NCBI GenBank assembly: GCA_028280445.1
Contig: JANQLU010000007.1
Location: 1-43,624 of the forward strand
Direction: 5' to 3'
From: Pirellulaceae bacterium
GTDB taxonomy: Bacteria > Planctomycetota > Planctomycetia > Pirellulales > Pirellulaceae
DNA: 43,624 bases
In this document: positions 34,566 to 43,548 of the stretch, piece by piece
Position numbering within the stretch: position 1 is the stretch's first letter
How the letters are laid out: each line of letters begins with the position of its first letter
Notes under the pieces: model-generated
What the model saw: only the letters and a program-made list of their open reading frames with translations
The model's database searches: none
What the model was told of the DNA's origin: nothing
Program-made: the position numbers and the translations under genes

Positions 34566-35186
34566 ATGGTAGAACGACACCGAAATGGGAATACCACCAG
34601 CATTACGTTAATCGCACGGTTATGCGATCAAGCGGACCAGGATGCTTGGGACCGTTTCGTCGACCAGTATTCTCCGCTCATTTTTTCCTGGTGTCTCAGA
34701 TTTAAACTGCAAGAAACGGACGCGGCAGACGTAACGCAAGAAGTCCTGTTGAAACTAGTCGGTTTAATGAAACAGAATACGTACGATTCACAGCGTGGGG
34801 GATTTCGGGCCTGGCTGAAAACAATTACTTCGAATCTAATTCGTGATTTACTCAAATCAACGTCTCGCAAAGCAGTTGCGGATGGCGGTTCTCAGATTTT
34901 GCAGCGGCTGGCACAGGTGGCTGACCCCGACAGCATTCACGATCTGGGCAAATTGATCGAAGATCAGTACGAACGAGAATTGCTCAACGTCGCATCGCAA
35001 CGTGTCAAAGGTCGCGTGCAACACCGCACGTGGAGCAGTTACGTTGGCACGGCAATTGAATCACGCTCGGCAAGTGACGTTGCCGCCGAGTTGAATATGC
35101 CAATCAGCGAAGTTTACGTTTGCAAATCACGTGTTTTGAAAATGTTGCGTGACGAAGTCCGTAAACTCAATTCCACGTTGGACTAA
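34566..35186 (+). CDS. ECF-type RNA polymerase sigma factor
   Basis: About 206 residues. Region 2: AWDRFVDQYSPLIFSWCLRF, ETDAADVTQEVLLKLVGLMK and FRAWLKTITSNLIRDLLKST. Region 4: VKGRVQHRTWSSYVGTAIES, then SASDVAAELNMPISEVYVCK with the helix-turn-helix. The extended linker and this region 4 are like the planctomycete ECF groups that sit beside Ser/Thr kinases. The start could also be the TTG one codon earlier; no clear ribosome binding site is seen. It lies 13 bases before the kinase gene, so one operon is likely. Confidence 0.9.
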   Translation: MVERHRNGNTTSITLIARLCDQADQDAWDRFVDQYSPLIFSWCLRFKLQETDAADVTQEVLLKLVGLMKQNTYDSQRGGFRAWLKTITSNLIRDLLKSTSRKAVADGGSQILQRLAQVADPDSIHDLGKLIEDQYERELLNVASQRVKGRVQHRTWSSYVGTAIESRSASDVAAELNMPISEVYVCKSRVLKMLRDEVRKLNSTLD

Positions 35187-35199
35187 AACGGAGCTCGTG

Positions 35200-37779
35200 A
35201 TGAAGCACACTGATGCGTGTCCATCCCGTGAAGACCTGCAGAAACTGCTCGATGACGACAAATCGTTGCTCAACGCGGAAACCCTTTCCATTCACATTCA
35301 GTCTTGCTCCGATTGCCAAAACATCATGGAGCAACTAACCAGTAACGATGCTTTGCCTTTGAATTGCGCCGAAATCCCACCAACTCGCAAATCATCTCCG
35401 GCATTACTCGAAATTCAGCGTCGCCTCAAGGGATCCGAGTCTCCGTTTACTCCGCATGAAACCGATTCAACCATTACTGACCAAACTGACCGAATCGACA
35501 AACCAACTTTTCCTGATGAATCGCCGCAAAACGAAACGTTGTCACAGATGCGAATCAGCAAGTACAACATCATCCAGGAATTGGGTGCCGGTTCGAGCGG
35601 CATCGTGTATCAAGCATTTGATACCGAACTATCTCGCCCCGTGGCAATCAAGATGTTGCGACGCCAGGTGTTTGCCAATGATGACCAGGTAAATCGTTTA
35701 CGACGCGAAGCGAGAAGTGTTGCTTCGCTGTCACACCCCAACATTTTGAGCCTTTACGAGATTGGGCAACGCGAAAACGAAAACCCGTTTCTGGTTTTCG
35801 AATTCGTTGACGGAAAATCTCTGGGACAAATACTGCAAGACGAAAAAATTTTGAAGCCGCGTCGTGCAGCCGAACTCATTCGGTCTGTCGCAACGGGTTT
35901 AGATTCTGCACATGGTTCGGGAATGATCCATCGAGATATCAAACCGACAAACATTATCATTCAACGCGATTCCAACCAACCCAAAATTGTTGATTTTGGA
36001 TTGGCAATTGACCATGAATATGAATCGAAACTGACGAAACAGGGAATGATCGCTGGCACGCCTACCTATATGAGCCCTGAGCAGGTGCAGCCCGACAATC
36101 ATCTCGATCATCGCACCGATATCTATAGTCTTGGAATCGTCTTGTACGAATGCCTGACAGGTGAAGTGCCGTTTCGTGGCGTCGTAAAAACGACATTGAA
36201 CAGAATCGCAAGTGAAATTCCTGTTGACCCCGTCAAGCTCAACTCTTCTGTCCCCAAAGATCTGGCAACCATCACGCTCAAAGCGATATCTAAAGATCCA
36301 AACAAACGGTATCAATCGGCGGTCGCGATGGCAGAAGATCTCGAGCGTTGGTTAGAAAACAAGCCGATTCAGGCGAGACCAGTTTCAAAATTTGAACACG
36401 GATTCCAATGGTGTCGCCGAAACCCATTGTCGGCTGCACTTGTTTTTTTGGTTGTCCTTCTGGGATTAACGCTTGTCATCGGTTCGCTGGCGACGGCTTC
36501 GAAAATGGCTTCGGCCAACCGCGAAGTAAAAAAATCTAACGCGCAGTTGGAAAAAAAATCTGCCGCGGTAGCGCGACAACGAGATGCATTATTGGAGTCC
36601 ATGCAAAATTTGATTTACCGAATCAACGATTCGATGGAAAATGATGTCGTCGATCTCGATAAAACGCAAAAGGAACTACTGCGAATCGCCATCAACGGAT
36701 TGAAAACTGTTTCGCGCGAAGCGAATGATAGTCTGTCGCAACAAAGTGCCGCAGCCGCTCACTATCGCTTGGCCAACGTGCTATATCGTCTGGAGGAACT
36801 TCGAGACGCCAATAAACATTTAAAAGTGGCCCGGCAAATCAACGCCGAGATACTCGCGTCACAGTCCAACGATACGAATGCTCAAATACTTGGTACCAGG
36901 ATTCTGTGGCTGCAAGCGTCGTTGGACTACGAATCAGATCCTTCAGAAACGTCAATCGAAAAATTCGAGCTGGCTCGAAATAAAACGCGACAGTGGATCA
37001 AACAACAACAGATCGATAAAGGTCTTTTACTCGACGCCATTTTGAGTCTCGATCAACTGGCTGACATTCGATCTTCGCAAAACCAATGGAACAAGGCCAA
37101 AAAATGTTACCAAGAGATGATTTCCTACGCGGACAAAATCCTGGAAAACAAACGCGGTGACTTGTGGGCCAGTATTGTCACTCATCAGTCAACATGGGCT
37201 CTGAAAATCAGTGCCTGGGAAAATCTTGCTGATCTGGCATGGACGGAAAAACACCGACTTGAGGCGGCTAAATACGATTTGCTGGTGGATTACCACTCCG
37301 TTCTGATGGAAATGTTTGAATCAATGGTTGCTGAAATCGAAGTGGAGCATTTGGCAGACCCGGACAAAGCCAAAACGCATTTCAAAAAACTATTTCCAAC
37401 AAAGATTCACGATGAAATGGACAGTGATCAGCGATTGGAACTGGCCCAAAACACAACTTATCTACGCGAATACTATTTAGCTAACGGTGATCTGAATCAG
37501 GCCCTGAAATTTGGTCGACAATGTGTTAAAATGATGAAATCATTGCAATCCGACTCCGACCTGACATCAAACTACTTGATGGAAATGATCAACGATAGCG
37601 GTCGTGTGGCAGTGATGTTGTCAAAGCTCGGAAAACAGGATGAGGCAACCAGAGAATTAGCCAGTCTCAGACAGTTTGTTGAGCGAATGTCAAAGAAAAT
37701 CGAGCATGATGCAGCGGAAATAGAGCGCTGGTTGGCCCGATTAGACTACATCCAGACAATCGTCCAGCCGAACAAGTAA
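35200..37779 (+). CDS. Ser/Thr protein kinase with anti-sigma-type zinc motif and TPR region
   Basis: About 859 residues from the ATG at 35200 (GGAG 6 bases upstream). The N-terminus (about 1-50) has CPSREDLQKLL and H32-x3-C36-x2-C39, the zinc-binding pattern of anti-sigma factors. The kinase domain (about 120-385) is complete: GAGSSG loop, K151, E170, HRDIKPTN with D246, DFG at about 265, and GTPTYMSPEQ. One membrane segment (about 408-433) follows, then a periplasmic region with helical TPR-like repeats. It is co-transcribed with the ECF sigma factor. Inference: it controls that sigma factor by binding or phosphorylation, with an outside sensor. Confidence 0.92.
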   Translation: MKHTDACPSREDLQKLLDDDKSLLNAETLSIHIQSCSDCQNIMEQLTSNDALPLNCAEIPPTRKSSPALLEIQRRLKGSESPFTPHETDSTITDQTDRIDKPTFPDESPQNETLSQMRISKYNIIQELGAGSSGIVYQAFDTELSRPVAIKMLRRQVFANDDQVNRLRREARSVASLSHPNILSLYEIGQRENENPFLVFEFVDGKSLGQILQDEKILKPRRAAELIRSVATGLDSAHGSGMIHRDIKPTNIIIQRDSNQPKIVDFGLAIDHEYESKLTKQGMIAGTPTYMSPEQVQPDNHLDHRTDIYSLGIVLYECLTGEVPFRGVVKTTLNRIASEIPVDPVKLNSSVPKDLATITLKAISKDPNKRYQSAVAMAEDLERWLENKPIQARPVSKFEHGFQWCRRNPLSAALVFLVVLLGLTLVIGSLATASKMASANREVKKSNAQLEKKSAAVARQRDALLESMQNLIYRINDSMENDVVDLDKTQKELLRIAINGLKTVSREANDSLSQQSAAAAHYRLANVLYRLEELRDANKHLKVARQINAEILASQSNDTNAQILGTRILWLQASLDYESDPSETSIEKFELARNKTRQWIKQQQIDKGLLLDAILSLDQLADIRSSQNQWNKAKKCYQEMISYADKILENKRGDLWASIVTHQSTWALKISAWENLADLAWTEKHRLEAAKYDLLVDYHSVLMEMFESMVAEIEVEHLADPDKAKTHFKKLFPTKIHDEMDSDQRLELAQNTTYLREYYLANGDLNQALKFGRQCVKMMKSLQSDSDLTSNYLMEMINDSGRVAVMLSKLGKQDEATRELASLRQFVERMSKKIEHDAAEIERWLARLDYIQTIVQPNK

Positions 37780-37889
37780 TCGGCACCCGCCAATTTTTCA
37801 ACTTTTCGTGTAAGAATCCTTTCTCCCCATCGTAACGATAAAAACAGCGTTTGAATAACACAAACCTGCCTTTCACTCATCTATTGGAA

Positions 37890-38825
37890 ATGTCAATGTG
37901 CATTGAATCCGAGGCACGTATTTCGCGATTTGACGACACGTGGAATTCGCGAGCCCGCCGAAATTGGTTTTGCCTGATATGCATTGTTGCTTTTGCAACG
38001 TCTGCGGGCTGCAACTCAGAAAACACTCCTACTCCGGACAAATTGTCATCAGCTAACAATGATTCAACTGTAATTCCGATTTCAGATTCGAACTCAAAAT
38101 TTGAGAACTCGCGAACAACACAGAAAGAACTTTCAGAGCATGGAGAAAGCCGATCGCAAAAACTGGTAACAGAATTCGACAGACCTCCAATCAAAATCGT
38201 CGATCGCTTTATCAGTAGCGATGACATTGCTGCAGACAAAACCTCGAACAGAAACTCTCAAAACAATGCAGTGGGATCAACCAGTGGCTTTGCGAAACAC
38301 GTTGTTGATGATGCAGTTCGGCAAAAATTGAAAACAAAATCCCGACAATTCACGGCGACCGCTGTCGAATTGATCAAGCAAGGCAAAATTGACGAAGCCC
38401 TGCGACAACTTCAACAGGCGTTGCTGGCCGACAAGAGTAATGTCGAAGCGATCTTTCGCACAATGTCCGTTTTGGATGATCGCGGTCAGCAAAAAATCCA
38501 ATCCGGAAATTTGAAAGATGGTTATGCGGACTTGATCACGGCAGGCATTTTTGCTCGGGAAATCGTTGGTCAACCTGTGATGAAGCAACTTCCTCAGAAA
38601 CAGCGCACCTGGATCGCCAACGCACTTTACAACGCCGCGTGTGCCCAAAGCTTGTTGAACAAAAAACAGCTTGCCATGGAAAGCTTGACTCTCGCTTTTC
38701 AGAGTGGATTTGACAGACCCCAATTGCTCCAAAACGACCCCGATCTCGATCCACTTCGAACCCTTCCAGATTTTCAAAAGCTGGCCCGAAAATACGGTCA
38801 GCCCAACACATCCAACAGACAGTGA
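37890..38825 (+). CDS. TPR-containing lipoprotein
   Basis: About 311 residues. ATG codons at 37890 and 37896 are both possible. After about 25 hydrophilic residues comes a hydrophobic segment, FCLICIVAFATSAGC, with a good lipobox (TSAGC). The next 90 residues are Ser/Asn-rich and probably disordered. The C-terminal part has TPR-like pairs (AVELIKQGKIDEALRQLQQA, LLADKSNVEAIFRTMSVLDD, NAACAQSLLNKKQLAMESLT). It is on the same strand as the sigma/kinase pair, 110 bases after it, and 23 bases before the protease gene. Probably an envelope partner of that system; function unknown. Confidence 0.7.
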   Translation: MSMCIESEARISRFDDTWNSRARRNWFCLICIVAFATSAGCNSENTPTPDKLSSANNDSTVIPISDSNSKFENSRTTQKELSEHGESRSQKLVTEFDRPPIKIVDRFISSDDIAADKTSNRNSQNNAVGSTSGFAKHVVDDAVRQKLKTKSRQFTATAVELIKQGKIDEALRQLQQALLADKSNVEAIFRTMSVLDDRGQQKIQSGNLKDGYADLITAGIFAREIVGQPVMKQLPQKQRTWIANALYNAACAQSLLNKKQLAMESLTLAFQSGFDRPQLLQNDPDLDPLRTLPDFQKLARKYGQPNTSNRQ

Positions 38826-38848
38826 CCCATTTAGGGTGAGGAGGTTTC

Positions 38849-39808
38849 ATGTCTCAGTTCATTCGACCGCACGGTCATCACGTTCGAACAATGGCAATGC
38901 TCATTGCATTGTCCACCGCGATGATGAGTGTTTTCCAATCGACCAGTTTCGGAATCAGCGTTCGACCTGATCGACCAATCGGATCGTACAACGCGCTCGG
39001 AGCGCAGTTTCCAGCAACCGGGTATTTTGGCGATGTCAACGGACAATTTTGTACAGGTACGCTGGTCGCACCCAACAAAGTATTGACCGCTGCACATTGC
39101 ATCGACTTGAATGCCGATGGAGTGGTTGACGGCCCAATCAATCAACTCGCATTTGGTTTAGGTGCAAATATTCCAGGTGGTGGTTTAACAGCCAACGTCA
39201 GTTCCGTCGCCATCAACCCTGGTTGGGTTTCATCGGGTGGAAGTGCTCAATTCGACATGGCGGTTTTGACACTCAGCACTCCGATCAATACCACGGCACC
39301 TGCCAAGATCTTCGATGGCGACCCAACGGGCTTGAAAGGATTTGCCGTGGGCTACGGAACCCAGGGAACAGGTACTGATTTCCCAAGCAACCTGGCTGGT
39401 GCCAATGACAAACTTGGAGCCGAAAACATGATCGATGTTGTCGGCGACGAAATACAATTTGATTTTGACAACCCGAATGGCAGTACTAGTAGTTTTGGTT
39501 CGTCGAGTGCGCTAAACCTCGAAGGCGGAACGGCAGGCGGAGATTCCGGAAGCCCGCTGTACGCAGAGTTTGGCAACGGGCAACGTTACATCGTTGGAAT
39601 CCTCAACGGAGGGTTCAACGATTTCGGTAGCGAATCAGAATACGGTGACATTTCAGTTTATGCACCGATTCGCGACAGTTCCAATCTGTCTTGGTTGAGC
39701 AGCCAGGGAATTACTCCCGCCGCAATTCCTGAACCGGGAACTTTTGGTGTTTTTGCGATCGGATTGCTTGGTCTTTTCGTAAGTCGCCGACGCAACCGAC
39801 GCGACTAA
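38849..39808 (+). CDS. trypsin-like serine protease with PEP-CTERM signal
   Basis: A 319-residue exported protease. Its N-terminal signal runs to about residue 35. The chymotrypsin-fold triad is visible: H83 in VLTAAHC, D136 in FDMAVL, and S233 in GGDSGSPLY. Directly after the His comes DLNADGVVDG, an EF-hand or dockerin-type calcium loop. The C-terminus has a full sorting signal: IPEPGTF, a hydrophobic helix and SRRRNRRD. It should be attached to or released from the surface by an exosortase. GGAGG lies 5 bases before the ATG. The gene is followed by a strong hairpin terminator. Confidence 0.92.
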   Translation: MSQFIRPHGHHVRTMAMLIALSTAMMSVFQSTSFGISVRPDRPIGSYNALGAQFPATGYFGDVNGQFCTGTLVAPNKVLTAAHCIDLNADGVVDGPINQLAFGLGANIPGGGLTANVSSVAINPGWVSSGGSAQFDMAVLTLSTPINTTAPAKIFDGDPTGLKGFAVGYGTQGTGTDFPSNLAGANDKLGAENMIDVVGDEIQFDFDNPNGSTSSFGSSSALNLEGGTAGGDSGSPLYAEFGNGQRYIVGILNGGFNDFGSESEYGDISVYAPIRDSSNLSWLSSQGITPAAIPEPGTFGVFAIGLLGLFVSRRRNRRD

Positions 39809-39850
39809 AAACGAAGCCAATCAATTTGCTCCTACCGCTCTCTCCATTGT

Positions 39851-39889
39851 AAAAGGGGCTTTCATCTTTCGTAGGTGGAAGCCCCTTTT
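39851..39889. terminator. bidirectional intrinsic terminator
   Basis: AAAAGGGGCTT (39851-39861) pairs with AAGCCCCTTTT (39879-39889) around a 17-base loop. The stem has a T-run on one strand and an A-run on the other, so it can end both the protease gene (plus) and the glycosidase-like gene (minus), which converge here. Confidence 0.85.
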
Positions 39890-39908
39890 CTGTTTGGTGT
39901 AAACAACC

Positions 39909-41813
39909 TTACTGCTGATTCCATTCAAAAATTTCAGCAATTTTCTTACGTTCCTGTTTTTCCAGTTTGATCAATTCCGCTAATCCGACGCCTGCCTCGG
40001 TCAATGGCGCGCCCGACAACCGCTTGTAGTAGGGGTCCAGCGTTTTAGAAGCAAATTCTGCAAACGCCAGATAGTCTGCCAGGGCCTTGTCGGCCAGCTT
40101 CAATGCTTCTTGTCGATGTGCATCGATTTTCGATTTCTGATACACCGCGCACATGATGGCTGCTTTGACTTTGGAATCGTAGTATGCCGCCAACAACTCT
40201 TGACCTTTCATGATATTGACGATGTTCTGCGCTTCTTCGCGATTTTTTTTGGCATGCTTTAAACCGAGCAATGCAGCTTCGTGGCAGCGATTTCCCATCT
40301 TCTTGATTTTCGAAAAATGTTTTTCAGGAGTAATGTTAAAAACACTGCCGCCTTCGCTGGCCCAAACGACTTGTTGATAATACGGGTACTCATTAGGCTC
40401 CGATCCGTCCTTGTTTCTAAACCGTTTCGGTGATTTGGCCACGAAATCGACGTAGTGTTTGAACGGAATGAGCCGGCCTCCGCGGGCCGGTGAAGTCATG
40501 TAGTTCCAAGGCCAATCTGCCACAAACCAATTGTATGGAACCCTCAACTCCCGCCTCATGACATCGCCACCTGAATAGATGAAAGCATCGGCCTCAGGAA
40601 TAATCAGGTTCGAGACGTCGTAAGCTTGTAAAAAGTACTTCGCAGCTTCATCGCTGCCAAATTGTTCACTCAGTGCAGTGATCCACACTTTCGGATCGTA
40701 TTTTTCGTTCGACGAAGCATAACGAGCCAATGCCTGACGAAACATTGGGCCAAGTAATGTTCCAGAAATGTGCCTTTCGTAATAGACAAATCCATGAAAC
40801 CCCGGCACTCGTTTCATTTCTTGCGCGACGTTGTAGGCGAATCGCGGCGAATTGAACGGAAAATATAGTTGGTTCGCGGGATAAAATTCAACGACGGTAG
40901 GCAACCGAGTTTGATCGGCCCAGTGCACCACTCCGGGATAAGGTTTGGCATCGGTGACTTGCTCTGAATTGTAGCCGTGAAATCCAAGCCAGAGATTTTC
41001 ATACGGGTTGTCCGAAATAATGTTTTTCTGAAATTGCTCCAGCGGTGTCTGCCATTGATTTGCGATATAGACGGGCTTGCGCTTGGATTTACGCAGCGCC
41101 GGTGCGATGGCCTCGTTGAAAAATGTGCTGCGGTTGCCCGGGACCGGCTCTCCATTGAATCCCATGAAGCCACTCAGGTCGGGATACAACTCCAACAACT
41201 CCTCAAAGACGGCGGTTGTGTAAGCGATGGTTTTTTTGTTCCGAACATGACAATTGAAGATCTTGTTGGGTTGCTTTGAGCTTGGCCAAAAATTGGGATA
41301 TCCGTTGATATGCCACTTCCCAACTTCCTTTGAAATCTTCTTGAGGCGATCCAAGCCATGCGCCTTGCCAAACGCGCGTGTGTAAAAAATTGGCTGGGTC
41401 TGCAAATAACTTTTCAGCCCGTGGGATTTTGCGGTGGCGAACAGCCAATTCATTTGTTTTATGATTTTGTCATTCTGTTCTTTCGAAATCTCTCTCGCTT
41501 CTGGAAATCGTTTGTGCCGAACGAGCATATGTTCTCCATTGGTCAACTCGCCAGGACCATACCAGACGATTGCGTTATATCCTTCTTTGCTCCAGGCAGC
41601 CATTTTCGAGCGCCAGTAGTCTCTGTTGAAAAAAACATCGTTTTCCGGGTGGCTGTATCCTTGCAAGATCGCACGGAATTCCAGGACGCGATCAACCGGA
41701 GGGAGGGGAGCGGATTGAATCTCATTGGGCTTCGGTTGCTGTGCCTGTGCAGCCGAACAACAAAAGCTTGCGCAAAGCAAAAGAAGCATGTGTCGAATCG
41801 TGTGTCTTGACAT
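39909..41813 (-). CDS. large secreted protein, glycoside hydrolase-like
   Basis: A 634-residue exported protein with a signal peptide (residues 1-24, LLLLCASFCCSAAQAQ). The central part looks like a TIM-barrel glycosidase: YNAIVWYGPGELTNGEHMLV, SHGLKSYLQTQPIFYTRAFG, LSGFMGFNGEPVPG (Glu in a possible catalytic position), NLWLGFHGYN and VVEFYPANQLYF. The C-terminal 180 residues are helical. The order recalls alpha-glucuronidase-like or GH20-like families, but I cannot assign a CAZy family by eye. Polysaccharide degradation is a typical planctomycete trait. It is convergent with the protease gene; GGAACAAGAG precedes the ATG. Confidence 0.6.
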   Translation of the reverse strand: MSRHTIRHMLLLLCASFCCSAAQAQQPKPNEIQSAPLPPVDRVLEFRAILQGYSHPENDVFFNRDYWRSKMAAWSKEGYNAIVWYGPGELTNGEHMLVRHKRFPEAREISKEQNDKIIKQMNWLFATAKSHGLKSYLQTQPIFYTRAFGKAHGLDRLKKISKEVGKWHINGYPNFWPSSKQPNKIFNCHVRNKKTIAYTTAVFEELLELYPDLSGFMGFNGEPVPGNRSTFFNEAIAPALRKSKRKPVYIANQWQTPLEQFQKNIISDNPYENLWLGFHGYNSEQVTDAKPYPGVVHWADQTRLPTVVEFYPANQLYFPFNSPRFAYNVAQEMKRVPGFHGFVYYERHISGTLLGPMFRQALARYASSNEKYDPKVWITALSEQFGSDEAAKYFLQAYDVSNLIIPEADAFIYSGGDVMRRELRVPYNWFVADWPWNYMTSPARGGRLIPFKHYVDFVAKSPKRFRNKDGSEPNEYPYYQQVVWASEGGSVFNITPEKHFSKIKKMGNRCHEAALLGLKHAKKNREEAQNIVNIMKGQELLAAYYDSKVKAAIMCAVYQKSKIDAHRQEALKLADKALADYLAFAEFASKTLDPYYKRLSGAPLTEAGVGLAELIKLEKQERKKIAEIFEWNQQ

Positions 41814-42017
41814 CTCTTGTTCCTGATAAAGTCAAATTGTCTAAACAAATGCGTCCGCGGTTGGAATGATCGACAATTTAAATCGGCATGCGAGAATTTG
41901 TTGCGAGCGAAATTCCAAGCGTGCATTAATCAGTTCGCTCGGAAAGTGGTTTTCTGTTGGCAAATTCTAACAGAAAGCATAGATGCAATAAATTTTTCGT
42001 AGTGGCTGCAAAATCGT

Positions 42018-42095
42018 AAGCGCGAAGCGTGAGCGAGAGACCACGATTGACCGCATATCAGCGTGGTTATGGTCCCTCGTTCACGCTTTGCGCTT
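42018..42095. repeat. REP-like palindrome, family 3
   Basis: Left arm 42018-42043 (AAGCGCGAAGCGTGAGCGAG and on) and right arm 42070-42095 (ends CACGCTTTGCGCTT) are inverted repeats of 26 bases with three mismatches and a 26-base centre. The sequence is unrelated to families 1 and 2. It lies in the 640-base divergent region between the glycosidase-like and PEP-CTERM genes. Confidence 0.75.
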
Positions 42096-42208
42096 GCATA
42101 GTTCAACACTTGTGGTACCACGACAAAAATTTTCGATAGAAACTTCTGCTCGGAATTAAATTTTGCAAATGTATGAAATGAAACTGATCGCAACGCCGCA
42201 TTTTCTTC

Positions 42209-42247
42209 CGGTACTACGAGCGGAATGCAAATCCGCTCATGGTACCG
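42209..42247. repeat. long hairpin in divergent intergenic region
   Basis: CGGTACTACGAGCGGA (42209-42224) and TCCGCTCATGGTACCG (42232-42247) pair at 14 of 16 positions around the 7-base loop ATGCAAA. No T-run follows, so it is not a typical terminator. It may be another REP type or a regulatory structure. Confidence 0.6.
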
Positions 42248-42381
42248 GGTCGTTTGACGGCTCCTCGAAATATCCAGCGCCGATGAATTTTTAGCGGTAA
42301 TGGATTGCTATATCTCAGTTTTTTAAAAAAATGCTGGCAGAAACTGACGACTGGTTCGTATCCCTTGGTACGGAATTTTGG

Positions 42382-42414
42382 GCGCGCAGCTCGATTGTGA
42401 CGAATTCTGCGCGC
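42382..42414 (+). promoter_or_regulatory. leader hairpin before the PEP-CTERM gene
   Basis: GCGCGCAG (42382-42389) and CTGCGCGC (42407-42414) form a strong stem 38 bases before the ATG at 42452. It would lie in the 5' leader of the mRNA if transcription starts upstream. The role is unknown. The remaining parts of this gap (41814-42017, 42096-42208, 42248-42381) show nothing I recognise. Confidence 0.45.
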
Positions 42415-42451
42415 TCAATTGCGGAAATTTGACACCATGCAGGGCCGAACT

Positions 42452-43459
42452 ATGAATCCATTCTCTGGAAACCGCAGTTTTTTGTGTTGCTTGTCCACTT
42501 CATTTTTAGTGATCACGATTGGGTTTCTTTCGCCAGCCCAATCCCAAGAAGTATTTTCGATCGATATTGGAAGTGGCGCGCCATTTGCCCCAGGAGACGT
42601 TCTCGTGCCAGGTCCTGGATTGGCCATTGGCGATACTGCATTGGCAGCCGGGGGAGTGCTGACAGGCGTTGAAATCGACGGAATTTCCGATGGAAACGAC
42701 TTTGGAACTGACCTGTTGTTTTCAGTTGACCGGCCGTCGACGGGGGCAGTTGGCACCGATGTCTTTACGGAATTCGTAGGAGGTGGGCTCGGTCCTTTTG
42801 ATCACACCGCAGACATCTATTACAACCCGCTAGTTTCAATTACCAATTTCATTTTTCGAGATGGTGATGGAATAGCTAATCCTTTATCGGCACCCAGTTT
42901 TGGACTTGCCGAGCCATTCCCAGCAGCATCGGACAACGTCGATGCCTACGACTTTGGCGCGATTGGTGGAATTGCTTATGGAGGTCCAGTCTATTTCACC
43001 GTTGGAGCGGCAGCGTCGGGAGGTTTTGCGACCGAAGACATCCATTTCGTGCCAACGCCCGGAGGTGTTGTTTCAACGTATGTCAGTGGAGCCACAATGT
43101 CGCTCACAGCAGGTGACGATATCGACGCGATTTTTGTACTCGATGATGGCGACATGATTTTTTCCAGCGGTGCTGATGTAATCGGATTTTCACTGGATCG
43201 GGCTGACCCTTCGTTGACAGCCGGTTCGACCCTGAGCTTGCTGTACGCCGGAGGCGCAGCACTCAGTCCAGCAGATGTTTTTATTCTGACCGGAACTGGT
43301 GGAGCGTTTTATGTACCTGCCTCGTCTCACGGATTGTTGTTCACCGACAACATCGACGCGCTCGATCAAACGTTTGTTGTGCCAGAACCGGGGACTACCA
43401 GTGTCATCTGTCTGGCCGCAATTGGTCTTTTTATTCGACGACGCCGTCGCAAAAGTTAG
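42452..43459 (+). CDS. PEP-CTERM secreted protein
   Basis: About 335 residues from the ATG at 42452 (AGGG about 9 bases upstream); ATG at 42437 and TTG at 42419 are also in frame. The signal segment is SFLVITIGFLSPAQSQ (about 17-33). The mature part is Gly/Asp-rich and beta-rich, with repeats of the type DVLVPGPGLAIGDTALAAGG, FSVDRPSTGAVGT and FSLDRADPSLTAGSTLSLLY, and few charged helices. I do not recognise a catalytic domain. The C-terminus is a full sorting signal: VVPEPGTTSVICLAAIGLFI and RRRRRKS. Likely a surface or matrix protein released through exosortase. Confidence 0.85.
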   Translation: MNPFSGNRSFLCCLSTSFLVITIGFLSPAQSQEVFSIDIGSGAPFAPGDVLVPGPGLAIGDTALAAGGVLTGVEIDGISDGNDFGTDLLFSVDRPSTGAVGTDVFTEFVGGGLGPFDHTADIYYNPLVSITNFIFRDGDGIANPLSAPSFGLAEPFPAASDNVDAYDFGAIGGIAYGGPVYFTVGAAASGGFATEDIHFVPTPGGVVSTYVSGATMSLTAGDDIDAIFVLDDGDMIFSSGADVIGFSLDRADPSLTAGSTLSLLYAGGAALSPADVFILTGTGGAFYVPASSHGLLFTDNIDALDQTFVVPEPGTTSVICLAAIGLFIRRRRRKS

Positions 43460-43494
43460 TGAATTAAGGCGAGGCTTCTACCGAGCCTGATCCT

Positions 43495-43548
43495 GTGAGC
43501 GGCAAGGCGCAAGCCGCCGGTACGAAGCGCTAACGAACCGGCGGCTAG
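43495..43548. repeat. REP-like palindrome, family 1, right arm cut short
   Basis: Left arm 43495-43521 (starts GTGAGCGGCAAGGCGCAAGC), centre 43522-43536, and the first 12 bases of the right arm (ACCGGCGGCTAG) before the match ends at TGTCACG. It lies 36 bases after the PEP-CTERM stop. The final 75 bases of the window show no recognisable gene. Confidence 0.8.

Noticed and set aside
11180..43548. CRISPR array interpretation of the repeated palindromes
   Set aside because: The copies are dispersed over tens of kilobases and are single, with no regular spacers and no cas genes.
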